Shown here piece after piece: positions 24,343-33,842 of a stretch of DNA of 64,000 nucleotides (positions are counted from its first letter, which is position 1; every line of letters starts with the position of its first letter). The stretch spans positions 372,001 through 436,000 of the forward strand of contig NZ_JAVDXI010000002.1 of NCBI RefSeq assembly GCF_031457805.1. Reading direction: 5' to 3'. The stretch comes from Caulobacter sp031457805 (GTDB lineage Bacteria; Pseudomonadota; Alphaproteobacteria; Caulobacterales; Caulobacteraceae). A program made the position numbers and the translations under genes. The notes beneath the pieces were generated by a model. The model made no database searches, had not been told where the DNA came from, and worked only from the letters and a program-made list of their open reading frames with translations.

Positions 24343-24433
24343 CGCAGTCTCCATGATGGCGGGATGCGCTGAGGATAAAACAATGGCGGCCGGAAGGCTG
24401 TAAGGTCGCCGGAACACATTGGGACAGCACGGT

Positions 24434-24474
24434 CCCTCCCGAGATTTTAATCTTGGAGGGCGCGCTTATACGTC
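24434..24474 (-). other. oriT: origin of transfer (oriT) of RSF1010/Ti type
   Basis: On the minus strand 24474-24455 reads GACGTATAAGCGCGCCCTCC, close to the nick-region consensus of Ti and RSF1010 origins (TAAGTGCGCCCT). Beside it is an inverted repeat: CCCTCC-C-GAGATT (24434-24446) against AATCTTGGAGGG (24449-24460). The site lies between divergent traC and traA, exactly where Ti plasmids carry oriT. The nick would fall within the GCG/CCCT step by analogy; it is not shown here. Confidence 0.8.
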
Positions 24475-24513
24475 GTGCCGACGTGCGCTTAAGGCAGTAA
24501 GTGGTCTGTCGCC

Positions 24514-27384
24514 ATGGCGATCTTCCACTTCTCCGTCAAAGTCATCAGTCGCGCCACCGGGGCCAGCGCCGTGGCCTCGGCCGCCTATCGCTCCGCCTCG
24601 CGGCTGCACGACGAGCGGCTGGATCGCGACCACGACTTCACGGGCAAGAGCGGCGTCGTCCATTCCGAGGTCCTGCTGCCGGACGGCACGCCCCAGCATT
24701 TGTCTAACCGTGCGGCTCTTTGGAACGCGGTCGAGGCCGGCGAGAAGCGCAAGGACGCCCAGCTCTCCCGCGAGGTCGAGTTCGCTATCCCGCGCGAGAT
24801 GGACCAGGCCCAAGGGATCGAACTGGCCCGCGACTTCGTGCAGCGCGAGATGGTCGATCGCGGCATGGTCGCCGATCTCAATGTGCATTGGGACATTGGA
24901 GCTGACGGCCTGGCCAAGCCCCACGCCCACGTCATGTTGTCGATGCGGGAAGTGAGCGAGGACGGCTTCGGGACTAAGGTCCGCGACTGGAACCGTACCG
25001 AGCTGGTCGAGCACTGGCGCGAGGCTTGGGCCGATCACGTCAACGAGCGGCTGGCGCAGCTCGACATCGATGCGCGGATCGATCACCGCAGCCTGGACGC
25101 CCAAGGCATCGACCTTGAGCCGCAGAACAAGATCGGTCCGGCCGCCGGACGTAGGGCCGACGAAGGCCTGGAGGCCGATCGTCTCGACGAACACCACGAG
25201 ATCGCACGGGCCAATGGCGAGCGGATCATCGCTGATCCGCGCATCGCTCTGGACGCCATCACCAAGCAGCAGGCCACCTTCACCCGCCGCGATCTGGCGA
25301 TGTTCATTCACCGCCACTCGGATGGGAGGGAACAGTTCGACCGCGCCATGGGCGCGGTGCAGGCCTCGCCCGAACTTGTCGCTCTTGGCCAGGACGGGCG
25401 CGGCCAGGATCGGTTCACCAGCCGGGAGATGATCGCGGTCGAAGACCGCCTGCATCGCGCTTCGGCTTTGATTGCCGAGCGCCGCGCGCACCGGGTCAGC
25501 GAGCTGGATCAGCGCCGCGCTCTGACGCGGGCCGAGCAACGCGGTCTTGTCTTGTCGGGCGAGCAGAAGGCGGCGTTCGAGCACGTGACCCAGACCCGCG
25601 ATCTGGGCGTGGTGGTCGGCTATGCCGGCACAGGCAAGTCGGCGTTGCTAGGCGTGGCCCGCGAGGCCTGGGAGGATGCCGGCTATCGCGTCCAGGGCCT
25701 GGCCTTGTCGGGTATCGCCGCCGAGAACCTGGAGGGCGGATCGGGCATCGCCTCGCGCACCATCGCCAGCCTAGAGCATCAGTGGAGCCAGGGCCGCGAG
25801 CTGCTCGACGCGCGCGACGTACTGGTGATCGACGAGGCCGGGATGATCGGCTCGCGGCAGATGGAGCGCCTGCTGTCGGCGGCCGAGAAGGCCGGGGCCA
25901 AGGTGGTGTTGGTCGGCGATCCCGAGCAGCTTCAGGCGATCGAGGCCGGCGCGGCGTTCCGGTCGATCGCCGAACGACATAACCATGTCGAGATCACCCA
26001 GGTTCGCCGGCAGCATGAGGACTGGCAACGTGACGCGACGCGGCAGTTGGCCACCGGCCGGACGGGCGAGGCGCTGGCGGCTTACACGGCGCGCGGCATG
26101 GTCCATGCCGCCGAGACCCGCGACCAGGCGCGCGAGGATCTGGTGGAGCGTTGGGATCGCGACCGTGTGGCCGAGCCGGGCAAGAGTCGGATCATCCTGA
26201 CCCACACCAATGACGAGGTGCGGGATCTCAATCTGACCGCACGCGATCGGCTGCGTCAGGCCGGCGCCTTGGGCGAGGACGTCACGGTCAAGGCCGAGCG
26301 CGGCGACCGTCAGTTCGCGGTCGGCGATCGGCTGATGTTCCTGAAGAACGATCGTGGGCTGGGTGGCGCCGGGGGCGTGAAGAACGGCATGCTGGGCGAG
26401 ATCGAACAGGTCTCGGCCACCCGAATGACCGTACGTCTCGACGCCGGGCGCTCGGTCGCCTTCGATCTGAAGGACTACGCCCAGGTCGATCACGGCTATG
26501 CGGCCACCATCCACAAGAGCCAGGGCGTCACGGTCGATCGCACCCATGTGCTGGCGACGCCGGGCATGGACCGCCACGGCGCCTATGTCGCCCTGTCGCG
26601 GCACCGTGAGAGCGTGCAGCTCCACTACGGCCGCGACGAGTTCGAGGATCTCGGCAAGTTGACCCGTGTACTATCGCGGGAACGGGCCAAGGACATGGCC
26701 AGCGACTTCGCCGAGCGGCGCGACATTCGCATGCCGGCGTCGATGCGGCCCAAGGAGCCGCCGCAGCGCGAGCGCGGCATGTTCGCCGGGTTCAGGCCGG
26801 TCAGTCCCGCGCATCAGCCGGCGGCGCCGGCGCGTGATGATGACCAGCTTGCTCGACGCGCCGCGATCGAGCGCCACGCCCGCGCCGCGGCCGACGTCAT
26901 GCGCATGAACGACCGCGGCTTGCCGGTGCTCGCCCATCAGCGCCGCGCGCTGGAGCAGGCGCGCGAGGCGATGGGGAAGATCGGTCCGCACGCCGCCAAG
27001 GATCTGGAGCGGGCCTATGTCCGTGATCCGGCCTTGGCCGGCGAGACAGCGTCGGGCCGCAAGCAGCGAGCAATCCGCGTCCTTCAGCTTGAGGCCGAGG
27101 TTCGCGCCGATCCGCGTCTGCGCGCCGACCGCTTCGTCGAGCGCTGGCAGGGTCTGGAGCGCCAGCGTTCGGCCCTTCATCGCGCGGGCGACATGGCCGG
27201 CGAAGGCCAGGTCAAGGACCGCATGGGCGCGATGGCTAAGAGCCTGGAGCGCGATCCGCAGGTGGAGTCGTTGCTGCGTCCTCGTCGGCCGGAGCTTGGG
27301 CTTCCCGCCGAGGTGGGCCGCAGCGTGGGGCAGGGCCTTTCTGACTACCTCGGCATCGGTCGTGGCCGGGGACTTGGCTTGTAG
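24514..27384 (+). CDS. traA: conjugative relaxase-helicase TraA (MobA/MobL family)
   Basis: A 956-residue DNA-nicking enzyme. Residues 1-230 are the relaxase domain (MAIFHFSVKVISRATGASAV, ASAAYRSASRLHDERL) with the metal-binding histidines in PHAHVML near residue 137. A RecD-like helicase follows with Walker A GYAGTGKSA from residue 369, Walker B VLVIDEAGMIG near 439, and C-terminal helicase motifs (DHGYAATIHKSQGVTVDRTH, YVALSRHRESVQLHYGR near 690-710). The C-terminal 200 residues are charged and helical. It acts at the adjacent oriT. All expected motifs are intact. With no type IV secretion genes on the island it must use a partner plasmid or element for transfer. Confidence 0.95.
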   Translation: MAIFHFSVKVISRATGASAVASAAYRSASRLHDERLDRDHDFTGKSGVVHSEVLLPDGTPQHLSNRAALWNAVEAGEKRKDAQLSREVEFAIPREMDQAQGIELARDFVQREMVDRGMVADLNVHWDIGADGLAKPHAHVMLSMREVSEDGFGTKVRDWNRTELVEHWREAWADHVNERLAQLDIDARIDHRSLDAQGIDLEPQNKIGPAAGRRADEGLEADRLDEHHEIARANGERIIADPRIALDAITKQQATFTRRDLAMFIHRHSDGREQFDRAMGAVQASPELVALGQDGRGQDRFTSREMIAVEDRLHRASALIAERRAHRVSELDQRRALTRAEQRGLVLSGEQKAAFEHVTQTRDLGVVVGYAGTGKSALLGVAREAWEDAGYRVQGLALSGIAAENLEGGSGIASRTIASLEHQWSQGRELLDARDVLVIDEAGMIGSRQMERLLSAAEKAGAKVVLVGDPEQLQAIEAGAAFRSIAERHNHVEITQVRRQHEDWQRDATRQLATGRTGEALAAYTARGMVHAAETRDQAREDLVERWDRDRVAEPGKSRIILTHTNDEVRDLNLTARDRLRQAGALGEDVTVKAERGDRQFAVGDRLMFLKNDRGLGGAGGVKNGMLGEIEQVSATRMTVRLDAGRSVAFDLKDYAQVDHGYAATIHKSQGVTVDRTHVLATPGMDRHGAYVALSRHRESVQLHYGRDEFEDLGKLTRVLSRERAKDMASDFAERRDIRMPASMRPKEPPQRERGMFAGFRPVSPAHQPAAPARDDDQLARRAAIERHARAAADVMRMNDRGLPVLAHQRRALEQAREAMGKIGPHAAKDLERAYVRDPALAGETASGRKQRAIRVLQLEAEVRADPRLRADRFVERWQGLERQRSALHRAGDMAGEGQVKDRMGAMAKSLERDPQVESLLRPRRPELGLPAEVGRSVGQGLSDYLGIGRGRGLGL

Positions 27385-27393
27385 GAGGATGCG

Positions 27394-28008
27394 ATGGATC
27401 AGGATATCGGATCAGAAGTGCCGGCAGATCGGGCGGCGGTGGCGTTCGAGGCGTTGCGGCGGGAGGTGGCCTTGCTGAACGTCGCTCTGGCAGGCCTAGC
27501 CGCCGAACGCGCGTCGGCGCCAGACTACAGCGAGGCGTTGGGGGAGATCGCTCAAGGCGTGAGAGTCGCGGTTGGGCGGATAGGAAAGCTGGCGACGAGT
27601 CCGGCCTTGGCGGCTACGCCCGCTGAGATAGCGCAGCAGATCACGGCGGCCGGTGATGAGGCTCGGCGGCAGGACCGCGCGACGTTGCATCAGGCCCAGG
27701 AGATGCTTCAACGGGCGGCCGGCGATCTTCGCGGCTGGGTCGATACGGCGCGTTTGGCCAGCGAGCAGAACTGGCGCCTTTTGCAAGCAGCGTTGGCCGG
27801 TGTGATCGGGGGGGCGGTTCTGGGCGCGAGCTTTCCGGTCATCGTTGCGCAGGCGGCTCCAGAACAGTGGGCTTGGCCCGAGAGGAGCGCGGCGCGGGTG
27901 CTCCAGCGCGATATGTGGTCGGCTGGTGAGCGACTGCTGGCGACGGCTGACCCGCAGCGTTGGCAGGAGATGCAAACCGGGCGGCGGGTCGTCGAGAAAA
28001 CCCGTTGA
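27394..28008 (+). CDS. DUF6118-like membrane-anchored protein downstream of traA
   Basis: A 204-residue protein with helical, coiled-coil-like N-terminal half (residues 15-120) and one hydrophobic segment (LLQAALAGVIGGAVLGASF, about 133-155), ending RWQEMQTGRRVVEKTR. GGAGG precedes the ATG, 9 nt after the traA stop, so it is co-transcribed. Proteins of this shape regularly follow traA in alphaproteobacterial mobilisation regions and carry the label DUF6118; their role is unknown. The assignment is by recall of context and shape. Confidence 0.7.
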   Translation: MDQDIGSEVPADRAAVAFEALRREVALLNVALAGLAAERASAPDYSEALGEIAQGVRVAVGRIGKLATSPALAATPAEIAQQITAAGDEARRQDRATLHQAQEMLQRAAGDLRGWVDTARLASEQNWRLLQAALAGVIGGAVLGASFPVIVAQAAPEQWAWPERSAARVLQRDMWSAGERLLATADPQRWQEMQTGRRVVEKTR

Positions 28009-28309
28009 GGCGGCCTTGCGCGCGGCTTCAAGGCGGCGTCTGTTGTCGCTGAGTGTCCTAGCTCCTCGGCGCCTCGCCGGTCGACCTTGGCGACCACAAT
28101 ATCGTGACCATTTTGCCCGGCGGCTAGAGCACATGCGGCGGTTCATGGAGGCGATTGCATTGGGCCGACTCAACACCCGCCCGCTTGCCACGCTCCGCTT
28201 CCGGCCAGATGCGATTTTTGAAACCTATGACCAGTTCGCTATCTAGCGTGATGGGGGCCAAGATCGCGATCACCCGTAGTCGGATGAACTATGACTCTGT
28301 GCGCGGCGA
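28009..28309. other. gene-free interval after the mobilisation genes
   Basis: About 300 bp separating the mobilisation block from the cargo block. A rightward frame ends ...LATLRFRPDAIFETYDQFAI at 28246 but has no convincing start or domain. The composition is less GC-rich toward 28200-28300. I see no promoter, repeat or RNA with confidence. Confidence 0.4.
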
Positions 28310-29074
28310 TCAACTGGCGCCGAAGATCAGGATCAGGGCGTTGGCGGCGTAAGCCGCGATCAGCGCCAGGCTCACCCAGCTCACCGCCCCGGCCGGACGA
28401 GCGGTCGGACGATAGACGAGCCCAACGGTGACGATGCCAGTCATCAGCAGAGCGATCAGAACAGTGGGAGCGTGGGCGCTGGATACGTGAGAGAGCAACG
28501 GCCCCCGCGGGTAGGCGATATCGTCGATCGCCAGTACCACCATGTTGAAAAGGTTACTGCCAAGCAGGTTGGCAATCGCCATGTCGAGAGCCCCGATCCG
28601 GATGGCCGATAGTGTCACCACGAGTTCGGGCAAGGAGGTCGCCGCCGCCAGGAATAGGGTGCCCACAAAGGTGCTCGTCCAGCCCATCGTTTCGGCGAGG
28701 TCGAGCGCCGCGCTGGGCAGGAGCAGGCCTGCGGCGACGACAGCGGTTGCCGCGATCAGATAGCCGACCACGGCGTGGCGGAGGGTCGCCTCGGGGTAAC
28801 GCGCTATGGCCGGTTCGGCCGGTTCCATAAGGTGCCGCCGCTCGTAGGTGAAGATGTTGCGAAGGGCGAACGCGTAGATTGGTACCATCAGCAGGGTGGC
28901 GGGACTGAGCGAAACGTTGGGGATCGTCACCGGGACGAGAAGATTGGGCACCAAGCTGACGCAGGGTGATTGACGATGAGCAAGCATCGAACAGCTGGAC
29001 GGGCCTCCTTTTCGCGGTCCGCCAACCGAGACGGACGAGGTTGGCGAACAGCATGCCGGCAGCGTCGAGGGCAC
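28310..29074 (-). pseudogene. N-terminally truncated cation/calcium exchanger (CaCA family)
   Basis: The recognisable part, from about NLLVPVTIPNVSLSPATLLM onward, has five or six membrane helices and one alpha-repeat, STFVGTLFLAAATSLPELVV, TLSAIRIGALDMAIANLLGS, typical of Na+/Ca2+ or cation exchangers (GTxxxAxxTSLPE...GNxxGSNxFN). A complete protein has two such repeats; the first is missing and the beginning of this frame reads as unrelated text. The break lies 3' of the P-type ATPase gene, about 29000-29120. It is probably non-functional unless it pairs with another half. Confidence 0.65.
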
Positions 29075-29124
29075 ATCTCCGGAGGGTTTGCCGCGAAGGG
29101 GCGCCTGTGTGCAATCTTGCTTTC

Positions 29125-31911
29125 CTAGCCAGGCTGCGCCGGTCGAATGCCGTTGTCCGCCGGTTGGATTGCGGGCTGCGGCGAGAAACGTCGGCGCACG
29201 GCCTTTTCCAGCTCGGTCACGAGCAACATCGCCACCCCAACGCCGATGACCACCGCGCCATCGCTAAGAGTGAGGGGCTGAGTCCCAAACGCGGCGTTGA
29301 ACCATGGCGCATAGGTCAGGGCCACTTGGGCGAGGATCACTGCGGAGACACCTGTTAGCACAGCGGGCGTTCCCAAGACCCCCTCCCAGGTGATCGCGGC
29401 GCCGTGGATGTAGCGGGCAGAGAAGAGGTAGAAGACCTGCATGACGACAAGGGTATTCACGACCAGGGTGCGGGCGTGTTCGACGCCCCCGCCCTGCGCC
29501 ATGGCCCAGAAGAAAACCCCTGTCGTGCCGGCCACGAAGATCGCCGAGACGTAAAGAACCTGCCACCAGACTTGCCCGGTGAGCAGGGGCTCCGTCCTGG
29601 GACGGGGCGGTCGCTGCATCGCGCCCGGTTCAGTCCGCTCGAAGGCGAGGGTTAGTTCGAGCGCCACCCCTGTAACCATGTTTACCCAGAGAATCTGAAT
29701 GGGCGTGATCGGCAGGGTGAAGCCGAACACCAGCGCGACGAGAAGCGCGCCGGTCTCACCGCCGTTCGTCGGTAGCACCATGGCGACGACTTTCTTCAGG
29801 TTGTCGTAGACCGTGCGCCCCTCCCGCACCGCCGCCACGATCGACGCGAAATTGTCATCCACCAGAACCATCTGGGCGGCGGCCTTGGCCGCTTCGGTGC
29901 CCTTGCGCCCCATAGCCACACCGACATCCGCCTGTTTGAGCGCTGGGGCATCGTTGACGCCGTCACCCGTCATGGCCACCACGTGGCCAAGGCTCTGCAG
30001 GGCCTGAACAAGGCGCAGTTTGTCCGCCGGACTGGTCCTCGCGAAGACCACGGCCTCCTGCGCGATATGGACCAGGGTCTCATCGGTCAGCCCGGCCAGG
30101 TCGGCGCCGGAGACGACCTTGGGATCCTCTGCGAGCCCGAGTTGCCGGGCGATAGCCCTGGCCGTTGCCGCATGGTCCCCGGTAATCATCTTAACGGCGA
30201 TGCCAGCCTGACGGCACTCAAGGACTGCGGCGCGTGCTTCCTCGCGGGGCGGATCGATGATTCCTACAACGGCGAGCAGCACCAGGCCCTCGTCGAGGTC
30301 CGATGACTTTAGCCCGGTTGAGGGCCCCTCGACAGGCTTGGCGGCTAAGGCGAGCACCCGATGTCCACCATGGGCCAGGTCGTCTACGGCCCTTTCCCAG
30401 TAAGCCGTATCGAGTGGACCCTCGCCGCTTTCCTGGAGCTGGCGATCGCACATGCCTATGAGACGTTCGGGGGCGCCTTTGACGAAGATCTGGCGCTGGC
30501 CGTCTTCGAACTCGTGCAGCGTCGCCATGTAGCGGTGCCGGGAATCGAACGGAATTTCCGCAAGTCTGCGCGCGCGGCGCCTCATCCTAGGTGATCGAGC
30601 CGCGATCTTTTCGGCCAAGGCGATGAGCGCGGCCTCCATGGGATCACCATGGGGCACCCATTGTTCGCCGGCCTCTTCGATCCGGGCATCGTTGCAGAGG
30701 GTCGCGGCTGTGGCGACCTGCGCCAGCATGTCGTCCTCGGCCGGCCCGGGCTGCGCGCCGCCGATCGTGACCGGACCCACGGGCGCGTATCCGACGCCGC
30801 CGACATTCGCGACCGCGCCCGGAAGCACGACGGAGGTGACGGTCATTTCATTGCGTGTGAGGGTGCCGGTCTTGTCGGAGCAGATCACCGATACCGATCC
30901 GAGTGTTTCAACCGCTGGCATCTGCCGTATCACGGCCTGGCGGCCCGCCATGCGAGTGACGCCGATCGACAGGGCGATGGTCATCACCGCCGGCAGCCCC
31001 TCAGGGATCATCGCCACCGCGAGCCCCACGATGATCATGAAAGAATCGACGGCGCTGTAGTCCCGCAGCCAATAGGCGACCGCAAACGTCACAGCCGCGA
31101 GGACGGCCACGACGAGGGTCAACTGGCGCGCGAAATGGTCCATCTGACGCACGAGCGGGGTCGGCAGACGCTTCACCTGCGCCACCAGGCCGCTAATGCG
31201 ACCCAATTCCGTTGATGAGCCCGTCGCCACTACGACCGCCTGCGCTGAGCCCGTTGCGACGAGGGTGCCGCAGAAGGCCATGGATGTTCGGTCCCCGAGC
31301 ACAGCATCGGCGCTCACGGGCTCGACGCTCTTTTCCACGGCGACGGCCTCGCCGGTCAGCACGGCCTCCTCGATGCGCAGGTTGCTGGCGCGCATCAGCC
31401 GCAGGTCCGCCGGTATCCGATCTCCAGCTTCCAGCACGACGACATCGCCGGGGACCACCTGGTCGGCAGGGACCGTCACGCGCAGCCCATCGCGCAGGAC
31501 CGACGCATGTGGGTCGATCATCCGCCGGATTCCGGCGAGGGCTCGCTCTGCGCGGCCTTCCTGAATGAAACCGGCGACGGCGTTCACGAGAATGACGGCC
31601 AGGATCACCAGCGCGTCCTTCACATGCTGCATGAGCGCTGCGGCGGTGGCGGCGGCGATCAGAACGTAGATCAGCATGTTTTGGAACTGCTGGATAAAGC
31701 GACGGATCGCACCCGGCCCCTGAGGCTCCGGAATCAGGTTGGCGCCATACCGCACCAGCCGGGTCCGCGCCTCGAGCGCGGACAGGCCGGCAACCGTGCT
31801 GTCCAGGTCGGCGAGAGAATGGTCAATTCCGAGGGAATGCCAAGGGCGGAGCGGAGAGGATTCCGGCCCAGCGATCGATATTGGCGACTGTCCCTGATCG
31901 ATCTGAGTCAA
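29125..31911 (-). CDS. P-type cation-transporting ATPase (P2-like)
   Basis: A 928-residue membrane pump. Order: cation-ATPase N-terminus (LSALEARTRLVRYGANLIPE), actuator domain with LTGEAVAVEK, membrane helix 4 with PEGLP, phosphorylation site Asp346 in SDKTGTLT, nucleotide-binding KGAPE, hinge TGDGVNDAPALKQADVGVAM, and six C-terminal helices. Helix 5 keeps N-x-G-E, but helix 6 reads NMVTG where calcium pumps have N-x-x-T-D, so the ion need not be calcium. I choose the TTG at 31911, 6-7 nt after a full AGGAGG; the frame runs on into the stress-protein gene without a better start. It lies 64 bp after the stress-protein gene, probably one transcript. Confidence 0.9.
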   Translation of the reverse strand: MTQIDQGQSPISIAGPESSPLRPWHSLGIDHSLADLDSTVAGLSALEARTRLVRYGANLIPEPQGPGAIRRFIQQFQNMLIYVLIAAATAAALMQHVKDALVILAVILVNAVAGFIQEGRAERALAGIRRMIDPHASVLRDGLRVTVPADQVVPGDVVVLEAGDRIPADLRLMRASNLRIEEAVLTGEAVAVEKSVEPVSADAVLGDRTSMAFCGTLVATGSAQAVVVATGSSTELGRISGLVAQVKRLPTPLVRQMDHFARQLTLVVAVLAAVTFAVAYWLRDYSAVDSFMIIVGLAVAMIPEGLPAVMTIALSIGVTRMAGRQAVIRQMPAVETLGSVSVICSDKTGTLTRNEMTVTSVVLPGAVANVGGVGYAPVGPVTIGGAQPGPAEDDMLAQVATAATLCNDARIEEAGEQWVPHGDPMEAALIALAEKIAARSPRMRRRARRLAEIPFDSRHRYMATLHEFEDGQRQIFVKGAPERLIGMCDRQLQESGEGPLDTAYWERAVDDLAHGGHRVLALAAKPVEGPSTGLKSSDLDEGLVLLAVVGIIDPPREEARAAVLECRQAGIAVKMITGDHAATARAIARQLGLAEDPKVVSGADLAGLTDETLVHIAQEAVVFARTSPADKLRLVQALQSLGHVVAMTGDGVNDAPALKQADVGVAMGRKGTEAAKAAAQMVLVDDNFASIVAAVREGRTVYDNLKKVVAMVLPTNGGETGALLVALVFGFTLPITPIQILWVNMVTGVALELTLAFERTEPGAMQRPPRPRTEPLLTGQVWWQVLYVSAIFVAGTTGVFFWAMAQGGGVEHARTLVVNTLVVMQVFYLFSARYIHGAAITWEGVLGTPAVLTGVSAVILAQVALTYAPWFNAAFGTQPLTLSDGAVVIGVGVAMLLVTELEKAVRRRFSPQPAIQPADNGIRPAQPG

Positions 31912-31975
31912 TTGGAACCTCCTGCCCGCCTCGGCGTGTCTCTCCTTCACCAGGGCGCGGCCGTGGCGGCGTGAC

Positions 31976-32824
31976 CTAGTGAACCAAGAATAGCGGAACC
32001 TTGGGATCGTGCAGCATGTGCTCGGTGGCACCTCCCAGAATGAACTCCCGGACACGAGATCGGCCGTAGGCGCCCATCACCAGAAGATCGGATCTGCACT
32101 CGGCGACATAGTCCTCCAGGACCTTGCCGATGCGCCGGCCGGACGCGTCGACCTCGTCTGCGACCGCATCAACTCCGTGCGCCTTCAAGTGACGCACAGC
32201 ATCGTCACCAAGTCCCGAGCGTGCGCCTGGCTTCTCGTTCACGATCGTTAAGACGCGAACTTCGCGGGCCTTCAGCATTACCGGGATGGCGTCCGACATC
32301 GCCCGCGCCGCCGAGCGGCTGCCGTCCCACGCCACGACAACCGTGCTCAAGCCTCCGCTCAATAGGTCGGCTCGCCCGGGCCGGAAAAGCACGACGGGGC
32401 GGCCCGAGTCGAAGACCACGGCTTCGGCGACCGAGCGCTGGCCATCCAAGCCGTCGGTGACCGGCACAATGCAAAGATCGCGGGTCCGGGCGCGTTCGGC
32501 GACATAGTCGCCGATGCAGGAGAGGTCCGAGCGACCGTGGAGCGCCTCGCCGAGCACGCCGGCGGCATTGGCCTTCGCCGAGAACACCTCGAGCGCCGCT
32601 TGGCAGGCGTTCCGGCTCTTCTGTTCCTCATGCGCGGCGAGGCTGCTGAGTCCGATGAGATAGTCGGCCAAGAGGTTGCTTGGGGCGCGGATATCGACCT
32701 CGACGGCAAGCGCCGACAGCACGCCGCCAATGGCGACCGTGAACCTCACCGCCTGCTCAATGGCCTCAGCAGGTGTCGCTTCCGGATAGCTGTCGATCTG
32801 AAGCAGTACGTCTCGCATGGACAT
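31976..32824 (-). CDS. universal stress protein with two UspA domains
   Basis: A 282-residue cytoplasmic protein with tandem Usp folds. The C-terminal domain keeps the ATP-binding signature (VMGAYGRSRVREFILGGATE, G-x-x-G...G-x-x-x-x), while the N-terminal one is more diverged. AAGGAG lies 8 nt before ATG 32824; a second ATG at 32818 is possible. An FNR/FixK-like box at 32873-32886, about 49 bp before the start, suggests induction at low oxygen. Downstream are the P-type ATPase and the truncated exchanger, probably in one transcript. Confidence 0.88.
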   Translation of the reverse strand: MSMRDVLLQIDSYPEATPAEAIEQAVRFTVAIGGVLSALAVEVDIRAPSNLLADYLIGLSSLAAHEEQKSRNACQAALEVFSAKANAAGVLGEALHGRSDLSCIGDYVAERARTRDLCIVPVTDGLDGQRSVAEAVVFDSGRPVVLFRPGRADLLSGGLSTVVVAWDGSRSAARAMSDAIPVMLKAREVRVLTIVNEKPGARSGLGDDAVRHLKAHGVDAVADEVDASGRRIGKVLEDYVAECRSDLLVMGAYGRSRVREFILGGATEHMLHDPKVPLFLVH

Positions 32825-32872
32825 GTCTCGACTCCTTTTCCAGTAAATCACTATAGCTGGGACAAGCCGACA

Positions 32873-32886
32873 TTGACGTAGATCAT
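32873..32886. promoter_or_regulatory. FNR/FixK-type box before the universal stress protein
   Basis: TTGAC-GTAG-ATCAT matches 8 of 10 positions of the dyad TTGAT-N4-ATCAA. It lies 49 bp before the ATG at 32824, a distance that suits an activator site at about -41 of a short-leader transcript. A perfect copy precedes the nuclease operon of the same island (36788). Confidence 0.65.
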
Positions 32887-32957
32887 GTCGTTTAGGTTTT
32901 TCGATCCCGCCCAGCGAACGCAGTTGGGATAGGCGCGCGCGGGATGCCTTGTCCCAT

Positions 32958-33842
32958 TTAGCCGGGGCTGAGCCCCGCCAGGGCGTCGGCGATCAGGGAT
33001 GCGACCGAGATCGTATTTGAGGCATGGGCCACGGTGTCCGTCGAGACGATGCGCAAGGCTTCCGCGGAGGCCTTGGAGAAAGCATCGCCGCCAAAGATCG
33101 CATGAACGACGACGCATACGGGCGCGGGAAAGCCCTGTCTGCGCAGTTCAGTGCTCGCCGCGATCAATGTCCGCCCGGAGGACGCTATGTCGTCGATCAA
33201 GATGGGCTGGCGCCCCCCGTGCAGCCCGAGATCCGGCATGGCGATCTGGACGTCCCGATCGCCCCGCCGTGTTTTAGACAACACCGCATAGGGCGCGCCG
33301 CACTGGGTCGCGATCTCCGCCGCCCATTGTTCGCTCTCCGCGTCGGGTCCGATGATCAGGGGGCTGGCCACCTCGCGCGCAATCCACGCGCCGATCAGCG
33401 GCGCGGCGCGGAGGGCGATGCAGGGAATCTCATAGAGCTCCTCAAGGCGCGCGAACCGATGGAGATGGGGATCGACGGTAATCAGGCGATCCACAGTGCA
33501 GGAGACCAGGCGCGCGAACGTGCGGGACGTTACTGCCTCGCCCGGCCGGAACCGGGCGTCCTGGCGCATATAGCCCAGATAGGGGGCCACAAGGGTGACT
33601 TCCGATGCGCCGAGGTCCCTGAGGGCGTCCGCCACGAATGCGAGGGTCAGAAAATGTTCGTCGGCGTTCGGACAGACGATGTCGACCGGCCGCCCCTTCG
33701 GATCGACGTCAATCCGCAGGTAGCGTTCGCCGTCTGGAAAGCGCCGGAACTCCAGCCCGCCAAGTTCGAAGCCGCCAGCGGCGGCCAGCCGGACTGAAAA
33801 GGCTTCACTGCCAGGGAGCGGCAAAACCAGTCGCAAGGTCAC
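32958..33842 (-). CDS. ribose-phosphate pyrophosphokinase-like protein
   Basis: A 294-residue PRPP-synthetase relative; the canonical enzyme makes PRPP from ribose 5-phosphate and ATP. Seen: RRFPDGERYLRI (residues 33-44), the metal/ATP site VDPHLHRF (123-130), flexible loop SKTRRGDRDVQ (189-199) and PRPP loop LIDDIASSGRT (215-225). The short length and these loops resemble the archaeal-type class more than housekeeping Prs. Its ATG overlaps the stop of the phosphorylase gene by 4 bp. In this setting it may handle ribose phosphates released from nucleotides by the phosphorylase; that is inference. Confidence 0.88.
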   Translation of the reverse strand: MTLRLVLPLPGSEAFSVRLAAAGGFELGGLEFRRFPDGERYLRIDVDPKGRPVDIVCPNADEHFLTLAFVADALRDLGASEVTLVAPYLGYMRQDARFRPGEAVTSRTFARLVSCTVDRLITVDPHLHRFARLEELYEIPCIALRAAPLIGAWIAREVASPLIIGPDAESEQWAAEIATQCGAPYAVLSKTRRGDRDVQIAMPDLGLHGGRQPILIDDIASSGRTLIAASTELRRQGFPAPVCVVVHAIFGGDAFSKASAEALRIVSTDTVAHASNTISVASLIADALAGLSPG

